DNA from: Bradyrhizobium nanningense
GTDB taxonomy: Bacteria; Pseudomonadota; Alphaproteobacteria; Rhizobiales; Xanthobacteraceae
Reading direction: 5' to 3'
DNA length: 64,000 nt
Assembly: GCF_004114535.1 (NCBI RefSeq)
Contig: NZ_LBJC01000007.1
Location: 186,001-250,000 of the forward strand
Shown: positions 34,836 through 45,537 of the stretch, piece after piece
How positions within the stretch are numbered: the first letter of the stretch is position 1
Layout of the letters: each line of letters begins with the position of its first letter
Translations under genes and position numbers: made by a program
The notes under the pieces: generated by a model
Database searches by the model: none
What the model was told of the DNA's origin: nothing
The model's input: only the letters and a program-made list of their open reading frames with translations

Positions 34836-35820
34836 GCGCGAGCCCCCTCATCGAGATCAGGGACCTGCGCATCCGCTTCCACGGCGACGACGGCCGCATC
34901 ACCCATGCGGTCGACAGCGTCGATCTCAGCGTCGCCAACGGCGCGACGCTCGGCCTCGTCGGCGAATCCGGCTGCGGCAAGAGCGTGACGTCACTGGCCA
35001 TCATGGGCCTTTTGCCGAAGCAAAGCGCGGAGATATCCGGCGCGATCCGGTTCGACGGCCTCGATCTCCTGCAGACGCCGGACCAGACCCTGCGCGACCT
35101 ACGCGGCAACCGGCTCGCGATGATCTTCCAGGAGCCGATGACCTCGCTCAACCCGAGCTTCACCATCGGCGACCAGATCATCGAGACCATCTTGCGCCAT
35201 CGCGGCGGCTCGCGTCGCAGCGCGCGCGAGCGGGCGATCGAGCTGCTGCGCCGCGTCCATATCCCCTCGCCCGAGCGTCGGATCGACGACTATCCGCACA
35301 AGCTCTCCGGCGGGATGCGCCAGCGCGTGATGATCGCGATGGCGCTGGCCTGCGATCCGCACCTCTTGATCGCCGATGAGCCGACCACCGCACTCGACGT
35401 CACCTTGCAGGCGCAGATCCTGGAATTGATGCGCGAGCTGAAAGCCGCGAGCGGCGCCGCCATCATCCTGATCACCCACGATCTCGGCGTCGTTGCAGAA
35501 GTGTGCGACGAGGTCGCGGTGATGTATGCCGGCGAGATCGTCGAGCGCGCCCCGGTCGACGACTTGTTCTCGGCGCCTCAGCATCCCTACACCGTCGGCC
35601 TGCTCGGCTCGATCCCGCGGCTCGACCATCGCGCCGAACAGCTTGCGACGATCGAAGGCATGGTCCCGAACATGGCGCAGCCACCGGCCGGCTGCCGCTT
35701 CGCCGCGCGCTGCCCCTTCGTGCTGGAGGCCTGCACCCATGCACCGCCGCCATTGATCGAAGTCGGCCCCGGCCACCTCTCGCGCTGCATCCGCGCGCCG
35801 CTCGAACGTTTGGTGTCGTG

Positions 35821-35821
<1 letters not shown>
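34832..35821 (+). CDS. Peptide ABC transporter ATPase, DppD type (second system)
   Basis: The 329-residue ATPase has Walker A GESGCGKS, signature SGGMRQR, Walker [13 protein letters not shown], switch ITHDLG, and the C-terminal cysteines [14 protein letters not shown]. It overlaps the DUF1028 stop (ATGA) and its own stop shares a base with the next ATG. Unlike the first system, the second begins with the ATPases, so gene order is reversed. Confidence 0.92.
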
Positions 35822-36927
<1,106 letters not shown>

Positions 36928-36948
36928 CCGAAACAATGGGGATTGCCG

Positions 36949-38457
36949 ATGAAGATGTTTCGCCTGGCCGCAATTGCCGCCGCTGTCCTGTTGTCGATCG
37001 GAGCCGCGCAGGCCCAGACCAGCTTGCGCATCGGCCTCGCCGAAGACCCTGATATCCTCGACCCCACGATGGCGCGCACCTATGTCGGCCGCATCGTGTT
37101 CTCCGCCTTCTGCGACAAACTGTTCGACATCGACGAGAAGCTCAACATCGTGCCGCAGCTCGCGCTGTCGAGCGAGACCGTCGACGACGGCAAGGCCCTC
37201 GTCATCAAGCTGCGCCCCGGCGTGAAATTCCACGACGGCGAGCCGTTCGATGCCGAGGCCGCAAAATTCTCACTGGAGCGCCATCTGACGTTCCCCGGCT
37301 CGTTCCGCAAGCCCGAGCTCGCCTCGGTCGATCACATCGAGGTCGTCGATCCCCTCACCGTCAAGCTGGTGCTGAAGTCGCCATTCTCGCCGCTGCTCGC
37401 CCAGCTCACCGACCGCGCCGGGATGATGATGTCGCCGAAAGCGGCGAAGGAAGCCGGCGACAAGTTCGGCCTGCGCCCGGTCTGCGCCGGCCCCTACAAA
37501 TTCGTCGAGCGGGTGCAGCAGGACCGCATCGTGTTCGAGAAGTTCGCCGATTATTGGAACAAGGACAATGTCTTCATCGACAAGATCGTGTTCCAGCCGA
37601 TCGTCGATGCCACCGTGCGGCTCGCGAACCTGAAATCCGGCGGCCTCGACCTGATCGAGCGCGTGCTCGCCACTGATCTGAAGGAGGTGCGCGCCGACTC
37701 GCGTCTGAAGGTCGCGACCGCGATCGAGCTCGGCTATCAGGGCATCACGCTCAACATCGGCAAGGACAAGGCCAAGGGCCCGCTCAGCCAATCCGCCAAG
37801 GTACGGCAGGCGCTCGACCTCGCCATCGATCGCGAGGCGATCAACCAGGTCGTGTTCAACGGCGAGTTTCAGGTCGGCAATCAATGGGTCAACCCCGATC
37901 ATCCCTACTATCAGAAATCGCTTCCGGTCCGTCCCCGCAACGTCGAGAAGGCCAAGGCGCTGTTGAAGGAAGCCGGCGTGACGCCGCCGGTCAGCGTCGA
38001 CTTCCTGGTGCCCAAGGGCGCCGAGACCGAGACGCCTGCGCAGGTGATCCAGTCGATGGCGGCCGAAGCCGGCTTCGACATGAAGATACGCCTCACCGAA
38101 TTCGCAACCGGGCTGAAGCAGGCCGAGGCCGGCGACTATCAGGCCTACATGCTCGCCTGGAGCGGCCGCGTCGACCCCGATGGCAACACTTTCGTGTTCC
38201 TGCATAGTGGCGCGCCGCAGAACTACGGCGCGTGGAACAATCCGCAAGCCGACAAGGCACTGGAAGACGCGCGGCTGGTCACCGATCCCACCAAGCGCAA
38301 GGCGAGCTATGAGACGCTCGCCAAACTGGTCCAGGAGGAGGAGCCGCTCCTTTACATCTACCACCGCCGCATCATCATCGCGCACACGACCAGGCTCGAA
38401 GGCTACAAGCAGATGCCCGACGGCCTTGTGCGCGTGGTCGGACTCAAGCTGAAGTGA
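36949..38457 (+). CDS. Peptide/oligopeptide ABC transporter, substrate-binding protein (second system)
   Basis: The 502-residue family 5 binding protein has a signal peptide (MKMFRLAAIAAAVLLSIGAA, cleavage after AQA) and the signature VIKLRPGVKFHDGEPFDA. ATG 36949 has GGGGA six bases upstream; a TTG two codons earlier also opens the frame. It is clearly different from the first binding protein (different N-terminus and length), so the two transporters probably take different ligands or ranges. The DppB-type permease begins 10 bases after its stop. Confidence 0.92.
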   Translation: MKMFRLAAIAAAVLLSIGAAQAQTSLRIGLAEDPDILDPTMARTYVGRIVFSAFCDKLFDIDEKLNIVPQLALSSETVDDGKALVIKLRPGVKFHDGEPFDAEAAKFSLERHLTFPGSFRKPELASVDHIEVVDPLTVKLVLKSPFSPLLAQLTDRAGMMMSPKAAKEAGDKFGLRPVCAGPYKFVERVQQDRIVFEKFADYWNKDNVFIDKIVFQPIVDATVRLANLKSGGLDLIERVLATDLKEVRADSRLKVATAIELGYQGITLNIGKDKAKGPLSQSAKVRQALDLAIDREAINQVVFNGEFQVGNQWVNPDHPYYQKSLPVRPRNVEKAKALLKEAGVTPPVSVDFLVPKGAETETPAQVIQSMAAEAGFDMKIRLTEFATGLKQAEAGDYQAYMLAWSGRVDPDGNTFVFLHSGAPQNYGAWNNPQADKALEDARLVTDPTKRKASYETLAKLVQEEEPLLYIYHRRIIIAHTTRLEGYKQMPDGLVRVVGLKLK

Positions 38458-38467
38458 CGCTGCGAGG

Positions 38468-39409
38468 ATGTTGAACTTTCTCGCCCGCCGACTCGTGCAG
38501 ATCGTGCCGACGCTGTTCTTCGTCTCGGTGCTGATCTTCTCGCTGCAGCAATTGCTGCCGGGCGACCCTGCGCTGGTGATGGCGGGCGAAGAGCGCGATC
38601 CGGCCGTGATCGAGCAGATCCGCCGCCAGTACCGGCTCGATCAGCCCATCCCGGTGCAATACGCGTACTGGATCAAGGGCGTGCTCTCGGGCGATTTCGG
38701 GGAGTCGCTGCGCAACAAGATGCCGGTGCGTGAGCTGATCGCGCAGAAGCTGCCGGTGACATTGCAGCTCGGCTCGATAGCGATCGTGATCGCCTTCCTG
38801 ATCGGCATTCCCGCCGGCATCGTCGCCGCCGTGAAGAAAGGTTCGGCCTGGGACTATGGCGCGAACCTGTTTGCGCTGTGGGGCATCTCGACGCCGAATT
38901 TCTGGCTCGGGATCATGCTGATCTTCCTGTTCTCGATCGAGCTCGGCTGGCTGCCGGCGTCCGGCTACGTGCCGCTCACCGAGAACTGGCGCGCGAGCTT
39001 AGCTGCCACCATCATGCCGGCTTTCGTGCTCGGAAATGCGATTGCCGCGGTCCTGATGCGGCATACGCGCAGCGCCATGCTCCAGGTGCTGGAGAGCGAC
39101 TACGTCCGCACCGCGCGCGCCAAGGGACTCCTGGAGCGCTCCGTAATCCTCAAGCACGCCATGCGCAATGCGCTGACGCCCGTCATCACGCTCGGCGCGC
39201 TCGAGCTCGGCACGCTGCTGTCCGGCGCCGTTCTGACCGAGCAGATCTTCTCCATTCCCGGCTTCGGCAAGCTGATCGTGGATGCCGTCTTCAACCGCGA
39301 TTATGCCGTGGTGCAGGGCGTGGTGCTGGTGACGGCAACGATCTACATCACGCTGAACCTCGTTGCCGACATCGCCTATATCCTCGTCAATCCGCGGCTG
39401 CGGGGCTAG
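38468..39409 (+). CDS. Peptide ABC transporter permease, DppB type (second system)
   Basis: The 313-residue protein has six hydrophobic helices, the N-terminal LARRLVQIVPTLFFVSVLIF and the EAA loop RTARAKGLLERSVILKHAMR. The next permease starts four bases after its stop. It forms a heterodimer with that protein. Confidence 0.92.
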   Translation: MLNFLARRLVQIVPTLFFVSVLIFSLQQLLPGDPALVMAGEERDPAVIEQIRRQYRLDQPIPVQYAYWIKGVLSGDFGESLRNKMPVRELIAQKLPVTLQLGSIAIVIAFLIGIPAGIVAAVKKGSAWDYGANLFALWGISTPNFWLGIMLIFLFSIELGWLPASGYVPLTENWRASLAATIMPAFVLGNAIAAVLMRHTRSAMLQVLESDYVRTARAKGLLERSVILKHAMRNALTPVITLGALELGTLLSGAVLTEQIFSIPGFGKLIVDAVFNRDYAVVQGVVLVTATIYITLNLVADIAYILVNPRLRG

Positions 39410-39413
39410 ATCC

Positions 39414-40298
39414 ATGACCGATGCCGCGCTGCCCGGCCCTCTCACGCAAGCTGACGAGCTGGATAGCCCGGCCCGCCGTGCACGTCGGCGGCTGTTCAAG
39501 CGCAAGGCGGCGGTGTTCGGGCTGGTCGTGCTCACGATGTTCATCGCGCTCGCCGTGCTTGCCCCACTCGTCGTGCCCTATGATCCCATCGCGACGAGCT
39601 GGAGCCTGGTGCGCAAGCCGCCCAATGCGGCGCACTGGTTCGGCACCGACGAGCTCGGCCGCGACATTCTCAGCCGGGTCATCCACGGTGCGCGCGCCTC
39701 GCTGCTCGCGGGCCTCATCTCTGTTGCGATTGCGCTCGGCATCGGCGTGCCGCTCGGTCTCCTCGCCGGTTATCGCGGCGGTTTCATCGATGCGCTGATC
39801 AGCCGGATCACGGACGCGATGCTGGCCTGCCCGTTCCTGATCCTGGCGATCGCGCTCGCGGCGTTCCTCGGACCGAGCCTCGGCAATGCCATGATTGCGA
39901 TCGGCATTTCGGCGACGCCGATCTTCGTCCGCCTGACCCGCGGCCAGGTGCTCGTCGTCAAGGCCGAGGACTACGTCGAGGCTGCGCGCGCGCTCGGCAA
40001 TCCGCCGTGGCGGATCGCGCTCTCGCATATCCTGCCGAACATCCTGCCCGCGCTATTGGTGCAGGCGACGCTCTCGATCGCCGCCGCCATCATCGCCGAA
40101 GCCGCGCTGTCCTTCCTCGGTCTCGGCCAGCAGCCGCCGGCGCCGTCCTGGGGCAGCATGCTCAACGCCGCGCAACGCTTCCTGACACAGGCGCCGTGGA
40201 TGGCGATCTGGCCGGGACTTGCGATCTTCCTCGTGGTGCTGTCGCTGAACCTGCTCGGCGACGGCCTGCGCGACGCGCTCGACCCGAGGCAGCGGTAG
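39414..40298 (+). CDS. Peptide ABC transporter permease, DppC type (second system)
   Basis: The 294-residue DppC-type permease has WFGTDELGRDILSRVIHGAR and the EAA loop around AARALGNPPWRIALSHILPN. It is the last gene of the co-directional run that began at 26564. A palindromic repeat follows directly and may act as the end of the transcript. Confidence 0.92.
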   Translation: MTDAALPGPLTQADELDSPARRARRRLFKRKAAVFGLVVLTMFIALAVLAPLVVPYDPIATSWSLVRKPPNAAHWFGTDELGRDILSRVIHGARASLLAGLISVAIALGIGVPLGLLAGYRGGFIDALISRITDAMLACPFLILAIALAAFLGPSLGNAMIAIGISATPIFVRLTRGQVLVVKAEDYVEAARALGNPPWRIALSHILPNILPALLVQATLSIAAAIIAEAALSFLGLGQQPPAPSWGSMLNAAQRFLTQAPWMAIWPGLAIFLVVLSLNLLGDGLRDALDPRQR

Positions 40299-40300
40299 AA

Positions 40301-40412
40301 GTTCCTCATGGTGAGAAGCGCGCCCCTTCGCGCGCGTCTCGAACCATGAAGGCCGTCGCTCGCGGCCATCCTTCGAGACGCGGCCTGATGGCCGCTCGTC
40401 TGGATGAGGAAC
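40301..40412. repeat. Palindromic repeat, CCTCATGGTGAG family
   Basis: It begins GTTCCTCATGGTGAG and ends TGGATGAGGAAC, with inner GCGTCTCGAACCATGAAGGCC and CCTTCGAGACGC segments. Related to 5208-5316. It fills the whole 114-base gap between two converging genes. Confidence 0.85.
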
Positions 40413-41156
40413 TCAGATCACCGCTTCCCGCATCACGCGGCGGCAATCCATCTCGTATTCGAGATCGACCACCGGCGGGCGGGCGAAATGCCAGGTCAGG
40501 CCGGAGCGCAGCGCGCCGTGGCGAACCAGCTCGTCGACGAGGGCATGGTGGAAGTCGTGGACGGAATAGGCCTGCACGCCGGTCGTGTCCTTCCAGCCGA
40601 AGCCGAAGGCCGCCATCCGGGTCTCCATCTGCGCGGTGGTGAAGCGCACCTTGTCCCGCAGCCCCTCCGGGCTGAGATCACGATAGCGCACGGTACGCTC
40701 GACATAGGTCCCGCCGCCTTCGCGCGCCTCGGCGCCGCCGGCGATCACGAATGACGGCGCCTTGGAGCGGGTCGGTCGCGTGAAGGAGAACGCATAGAAC
40801 GAGGGTTCGGACGGCGGATCGATCTCTGGACAGACATTACTGCGCGCCACCGGATTGGTGGTGCCGTCGAAGATGCCCCATTCAGCGAGTGTCTTCACAT
40901 AATGCAGGTTGAACGCGCGAAAGCCTTCCTCGCTGAAGGCCGCCGGCGAGCGCAGCTCGCAGGCGCAGAACGCCGTCAGCGGACGGCCTGCCTCCTGGAT
41001 GAACTTTGCCGCCAGCGCAAACCCTTCCGCAAGCGGGACCAGGCGATCGAAGCGGACACGCTCGATCTCGTAGCCATCATCCGCGGCGGCGCCCGCTGAA
41101 TATTGAAACACCGACGGAATGAAGCGGTAATTGCCGGCAGAGAACTCACGGATCAT
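40413..41156 (-). CDS. Conserved protein, possibly CnbZ-like deaminase
   Basis: The 247-residue product has no motif I can place with certainty. It has a RidA-like flavour in the N-terminal half (FCACELRSPAAFSEEGFRAF, then VARSNVCPEIDPP) and a C-terminal part with HDFHHALVDELVRHGA. I recall proteins of this kind being named after CnbZ, the 2-amino-5-chloromuconate deaminase, but I cannot confirm it. It converges on the peptide transporter operon and lies nine bases beyond the adenylate cyclase stop on the same strand. Soluble, no signal peptide. Confidence 0.5.
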   Translation of the reverse strand: MIREFSAGNYRFIPSVFQYSAGAAADDGYEIERVRFDRLVPLAEGFALAAKFIQEAGRPLTAFCACELRSPAAFSEEGFRAFNLHYVKTLAEWGIFDGTTNPVARSNVCPEIDPPSEPSFYAFSFTRPTRSKAPSFVIAGGAEAREGGGTYVERTVRYRDLSPEGLRDKVRFTTAQMETRMAAFGFGWKDTTGVQAYSVHDFHHALVDELVRHGALRSGLTWHFARPPVVDLEYEMDCRRVMREAVI

Positions 41157-41165
41157 GACGCACTC

Positions 41166-42416
41166 CTATTCAAGCTGCATGCGAATGCCCTTGGCGCCGT
41201 TGAGCAGCCGCTTCAGGTGAAAGCCGGCCAGGGAATCGTCGGCGTGCATCCCGACCAGCGCGGCAAAGGCCGGCATGGCCGCGGCGTCGCCGGCCGCCAT
41301 CTTGGCGAAAGCCTCCGCATACAGCGCCGTTGCCGGCGCTTCGAATTTGGCTTGTGGCAGCGGCTCGAACGCGCGCAACGGCTCGCTGCGTCCGCGCAGC
41401 ATCAGCTCCCCCACGGGGCGCCCTTGAAAATTCTCAGCTGACTCCGCAACGCTGGCGCTGACGCAGATGCGCGTCCCCAGATGCTTATTGGCGGCCTCCA
41501 GCCGCGCCGCGATGTTGATGGAATCTCCATACGCGGTGTAGTCGAAGTAGCGGTTGCCGCCGAAATTACCGACCAGCGCCGGCCCGGCGTGAATGCCGAT
41601 ACGGGTGGCACCGAAGGTAATGCCTAGGGCATGCTGCCGCGCGCGAAACTCCTCCGCCCAGGCATCGAGCGCGTGGGCGCAGGCGACCGCGCGCGTGGCA
41701 TAATCCGGCTGATCCCCGGGCGCGTTGAAGAGCACCTGGATCGCATCGCCGATGATCTTTGCAACCGTCCCCTCGTGAGCGAAGACGACCTCGGTCATGC
41801 CGCCGACATACTCGTTGAGCAGCTTGCCCAATGCCTCGGGCGGGGCGGTCTCGACCAGCGAGGTGAAGCCCGTAATGTCTGTGAAAATGGTGGCGACATC
41901 TCGCCACTGCACTTCGATTCCCTCGCCCTCGCCGCTGGCGGCCAGACGCTTGGCAAGCTCGGCCGAGAAATGACGCGATAGCGCGGCATGGGCCCGCTCA
42001 GCTTCCATCTGGCGTCGCCGCACCTCGCGCAGCATCTCGATGTGACGGATGGTCTTCCCGATCGTGGCTTCCAGATCGGCGAAGTCGATCGGCTTGGTCA
42101 GGAAGTCGAACGCGCCGCGGTTCATGGCGGTTCGGATGTTGCTCATGTCGCCGTAGGCGGAGACGATGATGGTCGATTTCTTGTCCTCGGCCTCCTGGAG
42201 CTTCGCCAGCAGCGACAGCCCGTCCATCCGGGGCATGTTGATGTCGGAGACCACCATGTCGACCTGCGGATTCTGTTCGAGCGAGGCCAGCGCCTCCAGG
42301 CCGTCGCGCGCGAACATGAGAGTCACCTCTCCGTCGCGAATCTGCCTGCGGAACTTTTGCAGGACCAGCGCCTCGAGATCCGGCTCGTCGTCGACGAAGA
42401 GGATGGTCGCACTCAT
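41166..42416 (-). CDS. Response regulator with class III adenylate cyclase output
   Basis: The 416-residue product has a receiver domain (1-120; phosphoacceptor Asp58 in [12 protein letters not shown], Lys108 in FLTKPID), a coiled linker, and a class III cyclase domain (about 165-345). The cyclase has the metal motifs TDITGFT and [11 protein letters not shown] and the [15 protein letters not shown] motif with asparagine and arginine for catalysis, so it should be active and make cAMP (class IIIb pattern). It overlaps the upstream receiver gene by four bases. Phosphorylation by the adjacent kinase should control cAMP output. Confidence 0.93.
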   Translation of the reverse strand: MSATILFVDDEPDLEALVLQKFRRQIRDGEVTLMFARDGLEALASLEQNPQVDMVVSDINMPRMDGLSLLAKLQEAEDKKSTIIVSAYGDMSNIRTAMNRGAFDFLTKPIDFADLEATIGKTIRHIEMLREVRRRQMEAERAHAALSRHFSAELAKRLAASGEGEGIEVQWRDVATIFTDITGFTSLVETAPPEALGKLLNEYVGGMTEVVFAHEGTVAKIIGDAIQVLFNAPGDQPDYATRAVACAHALDAWAEEFRARQHALGITFGATRIGIHAGPALVGNFGGNRYFDYTAYGDSINIAARLEAANKHLGTRICVSASVAESAENFQGRPVGELMLRGRSEPLRAFEPLPQAKFEAPATALYAEAFAKMAAGDAAAMPAFAALVGMHADDSLAGFHLKRLLNGAKGIRMQLE

Positions 42417-42802
42417 GCGGCTTGCTCGAGCCTCGTGTCGATCTCCTGCCGCAGCAGGGCAAAGTCAATAGGCTTGGTGAGGAGCCCGACGGCGCCGCGC
42501 TCGATCGCCTTCCGCCGCGTCTCGGCATCGCCATAGGCCGTGATCATGATCACGGGAACGTCCGGATGCGCGGCGCGCACCTTTGGCAGCATGTCCAGCC
42601 CGCTCATGCCGGGCATGTTGATGTCGGACAGGATCAGGATCAACGAGGGGTCGCGAATTTCGGCGGCACGCTTGAGCGCATCGGGCGCGGAGGCGGCGAA
42701 CTCCATCTGGAAGCGGCCGGCACGCAGCTCGCGCCGGAACTGCTGCCGGAACAGCGCCTCGACGTCGGGCTCGTCGTCGACGACCAGGATGTAAACGTTC
42801 AA
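42413..42802 (-). CDS. Single-domain response regulator
   Basis: The 129-residue protein is one receiver domain: acidic pocket DDEPD (9-13), phosphoacceptor Asp60 in LSDINMPG, Thr in ITAYGD and Lys in LLTKPID. It has no output domain, so it may act by binding partners or as a phosphate sink between the kinase and the cyclase. It shares ATGA overlaps with both neighbours. Confidence 0.93.
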   Translation of the reverse strand: MNVYILVVDDEPDVEALFRQQFRRELRAGRFQMEFAASAPDALKRAAEIRDPSLILILSDINMPGMSGLDMLPKVRAAHPDVPVIMITAYGDAETRRKAIERGAVGLLTKPIDFALLRQEIDTRLEQAA

Positions 42803-45381
42803 GGCTTCCCTCCGGACGTGCCGCCTGCCGCCATCGTGCGCGGCAGGGTGATGATGAATTCGGTAAATACACCGGGCTCGGTGTTCACGTCGATGGTGCC
42901 GCCGTGCTGCTTCACGACGATATCATGGCTCATGGACAGGCCGAGTCCGGTGCCCTCGCCGGCCGGCTTGGTGGTGAAGAAGGGATTGAACATCTTCTCC
43001 ATCACCTCGGGGGAAATCCCGGTGCCATTGTCGCGGATCCGGATCTCTATCCTGTCGCCGAGGTTTTTCGTGGTCGCACTCAAGGTTGGCTCGAAGGCGT
43101 CTCCGCCGCTCTCCTTGCGCTTGGCCGCGGCGTAGAAGCCATTGGAAATCAGGTTGAGGAGAACGCGCGTGATCTCCTGGGGATAGATGCCGGCCATGCC
43201 GGCGGCGGGATCGAGCGCGCGCTGGAGCGTGACGTTGAAGGACGGCCGTTCGGCCCGCGCGCCATGATAGGCGAGATTGAGGCTCTCCTCCACGACGGCG
43301 TTGATGTCGACCGCGCGATACTCGCCGGAGCCCTCGCGCGAATGCAACAGCATGTTCCTGACGATGGAATCGGCCCGCTTGCCGTGCTGCACCACCTTCT
43401 CGAGGTTGCCCTTGAGCATGTGGGTGAGCTCCTCGACCTCTGCCTTGGTCTTGCCGTCGAGGCTTGCCGCTTCGAGCACCTCTTTGAGCTCGTCAATCAG
43501 CTCGGTCGAGAGAGCGGAGAAATTGTTGACGAAGTTGAGCGGGTTCTTGATCTCGTGAGCGATGCCGGCCGTGAGCTGGCCGAGGGAAGCGAGCTTTTCG
43601 GTCTGGACAAGCCGGTCTTGCGCGGTGCGCAGATCGTCGAGGGATCGCGACAGCTCTGTCGTGCGTTCCTGAACCTCCTCGAACAGCCGGACATTCTCAA
43701 TCGCGATAAGGGCTTGGTCTGCAAAGGTCGTGGCGAGTTCTATTTGTTTCTCACTGAAGGGCCGCACCATGTGCCGCGTCAGAACGAATACGCCGATCGG
43801 CGTTCCCTCTCGAAGGAGGGGGACACCAAGCATCGTACGTACGTTAGAACGCCTTCGCGCGGACGAGGGGGCATAGTCCGGGTCGGCCTGCACATCCGGG
43901 ACATGAACCGTCCTGGTCTCAAGCAGCGTGCGCCCGACCACACTTCCGCGTTCGGGTACGGAAGCGAATGTGCGAAGCTTGTTTTCCTGCTCCACATCAA
44001 GCCCGCAGCTTGCCGCCAGGTAGAAGACGCCATCGCGAGGTCGAAAGATCGTCCCCTCGTCGGCGTCACACAAGCGGGCCGCCGATCCGACAAGCGTGTT
44101 TAGCACGGTTTGCAGATCGAATGTCGAACGGCTGATGACCTTCAGCACATCGGCGGTCGCCGTCTGTTGCTGCAAGGACTCGCTCAATTCCGCCGTTCGC
44201 CGTTCCACCTTGTTTTCGAGGTCCGCATAGGATTCCTGAAGACGCGCGCCCATGTCGTTGAATTGGTCGGCAAGCCCTTCGAGCTCGTCACCCGTCCGGA
44301 TCGAGATGCGCTGGGAGAAGTCGCCACCGCCGATCCTTTCGGCGCCGCTGCGTAGCGCCTGGATCGGCCCGACCATGCGGCGCGCGAGGAAAATCCCCGC
44401 GAGCACCGCGAAGATCGACGCCGCGAGCAGCACGATCGCGAGCCGCTGCAGCGAAGCGTAGAGCGATGCATAGGCCTCCTCGACCGGCAGCTCGACGAAC
44501 ATGGTCCAGTGCAGCGGCTCGACGGGAGCCGATGCCGTCAAGACCTTCTGGCCCTGGATGTTGCGCGCTTCCTCGAGCGCGTCCGGCATCGTGCCGCCGG
44601 CAGCCTGCGCGGCGCGTACCTGGGCGAGGCCGGACATGTCGGTGTTGCGCAGCACGAGGCTGATGTCGGGATGCGCGATCAAGCGGCCCTCGGGGCCAAC
44701 GACATAGGCATGCCCGTGCTCGCCGACCTTGATCTGCGAAACCACGTCCCAGATCAGCTTGAGATTGACCTCGGCGATGCTGACACCGGCGTCCTTGCGC
44801 GCGCCGGCCAATGACAGCGTCATGTAGGGCTCGGACTCCCGGCGGAAATAAACCGGCCCGTAATAGACCTTGTGCGCGACGGCCTCGGCGAACTTCGGAT
44901 CACCGGACAGGTCGATCCCACTCTCGAGAGAGTCCATCGCCAGCCGCGAGACCCGCAGCCGTTCTTTGCCGGTCGAATCCACCTGGGCAAGCTCGGTGAT
45001 GGCAGGCACCTGATGCAGGAGCCGCAGCGCGTCGAAGTGGCGCTGCTCGATCGAGCCCGCCGACCACGGCAGTTGCGTGGTCCAGCCGAGCTGGCTCTCG
45101 ATCTCCTTGACGAACTGGCCGATCTTGGCCGCAGCCGCCTCGGCCTGCTCATGCTGGACCCGGATCAGCGAAGCCTTGTGCTCACGATAATAGAAGAAGA
45201 CCTCGAACAGGCCGTTGGCCAGCAGCGCGATGGCGACGACGGCCACGAACAGCGCAACATATTTGGTGAACAGCCGCGTCCTGATCCCCCGCCCCGCGGC
45301 CGCGCCGGAGGCAGCACCAGCCGGCGCCGCGCTCGGCAGCGTCCTGGCTTGCGGGGTATCGGGATGGAGGGAAAGGCTCAT
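42799..45381 (-). CDS. Hybrid-sensing histidine kinase (Cache, HAMP, GAF, HisKA, HATPase)
   Basis: The 860-residue membrane kinase has a transmembrane helix ([20 protein letters not shown]), a periplasmic Cache-type domain, a second helix ([20 protein letters not shown]), a HAMP domain, a GAF domain (about 440-590), the H-box [12 protein letters not shown]-box [11 protein letters not shown], and G-boxes DNGTGISPE and GEGTGLGLS. It likely senses an external ligand and possibly a cytoplasmic one through GAF. The ATG 45381 is chosen because the frame before it is not conserved-looking; it overlaps the receiver gene by four bases. It lacks its own receiver. Confidence 0.92.
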   Translation of the reverse strand: MSLSLHPDTPQARTLPSAAPAGAASGAAAGRGIRTRLFTKYVALFVAVVAIALLANGLFEVFFYYREHKASLIRVQHEQAEAAAAKIGQFVKEIESQLGWTTQLPWSAGSIEQRHFDALRLLHQVPAITELAQVDSTGKERLRVSRLAMDSLESGIDLSGDPKFAEAVAHKVYYGPVYFRRESEPYMTLSLAGARKDAGVSIAEVNLKLIWDVVSQIKVGEHGHAYVVGPEGRLIAHPDISLVLRNTDMSGLAQVRAAQAAGGTMPDALEEARNIQGQKVLTASAPVEPLHWTMFVELPVEEAYASLYASLQRLAIVLLAASIFAVLAGIFLARRMVGPIQALRSGAERIGGGDFSQRISIRTGDELEGLADQFNDMGARLQESYADLENKVERRTAELSESLQQQTATADVLKVISRSTFDLQTVLNTLVGSAARLCDADEGTIFRPRDGVFYLAASCGLDVEQENKLRTFASVPERGSVVGRTLLETRTVHVPDVQADPDYAPSSARRRSNVRTMLGVPLLREGTPIGVFVLTRHMVRPFSEKQIELATTFADQALIAIENVRLFEEVQERTTELSRSLDDLRTAQDRLVQTEKLASLGQLTAGIAHEIKNPLNFVNNFSALSTELIDELKEVLEAASLDGKTKAEVEELTHMLKGNLEKVVQHGKRADSIVRNMLLHSREGSGEYRAVDINAVVEESLNLAYHGARAERPSFNVTLQRALDPAAGMAGIYPQEITRVLLNLISNGFYAAAKRKESGGDAFEPTLSATTKNLGDRIEIRIRDNGTGISPEVMEKMFNPFFTTKPAGEGTGLGLSMSHDIVVKQHGGTIDVNTEPGVFTEFIITLPRTMAAGGTSGGKP

Positions 45382-45481
45382 CCCGCGGAACCTAGCAAGA
45401 AGAGCGGACCTTGTCTCTCGCAAGCCCGAGAACGCCCCCGCCCGATGCTGCGGCGCCGAATGGCCGGTGCTGGGCACAACG

Positions 45482-45515
45482 AAAAAGGGCGGCAACGGTT
45501 TTGACGCTGCCGCCC
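45482..45515 (-). terminator. Rho-independent terminator of the RND operon
   Basis: On the minus strand GGGCGGCA/TGCCGCCC (8-bp stem, 45487-45494 with 45508-45515, 13-base loop) is followed by TTTTTC. It lies 22 bases beyond the RND permease stop and upstream of the kinase start. Confidence 0.88.
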
Positions 45516-45537
45516 TCTGGTTCGCGTGCGAGCCGTC

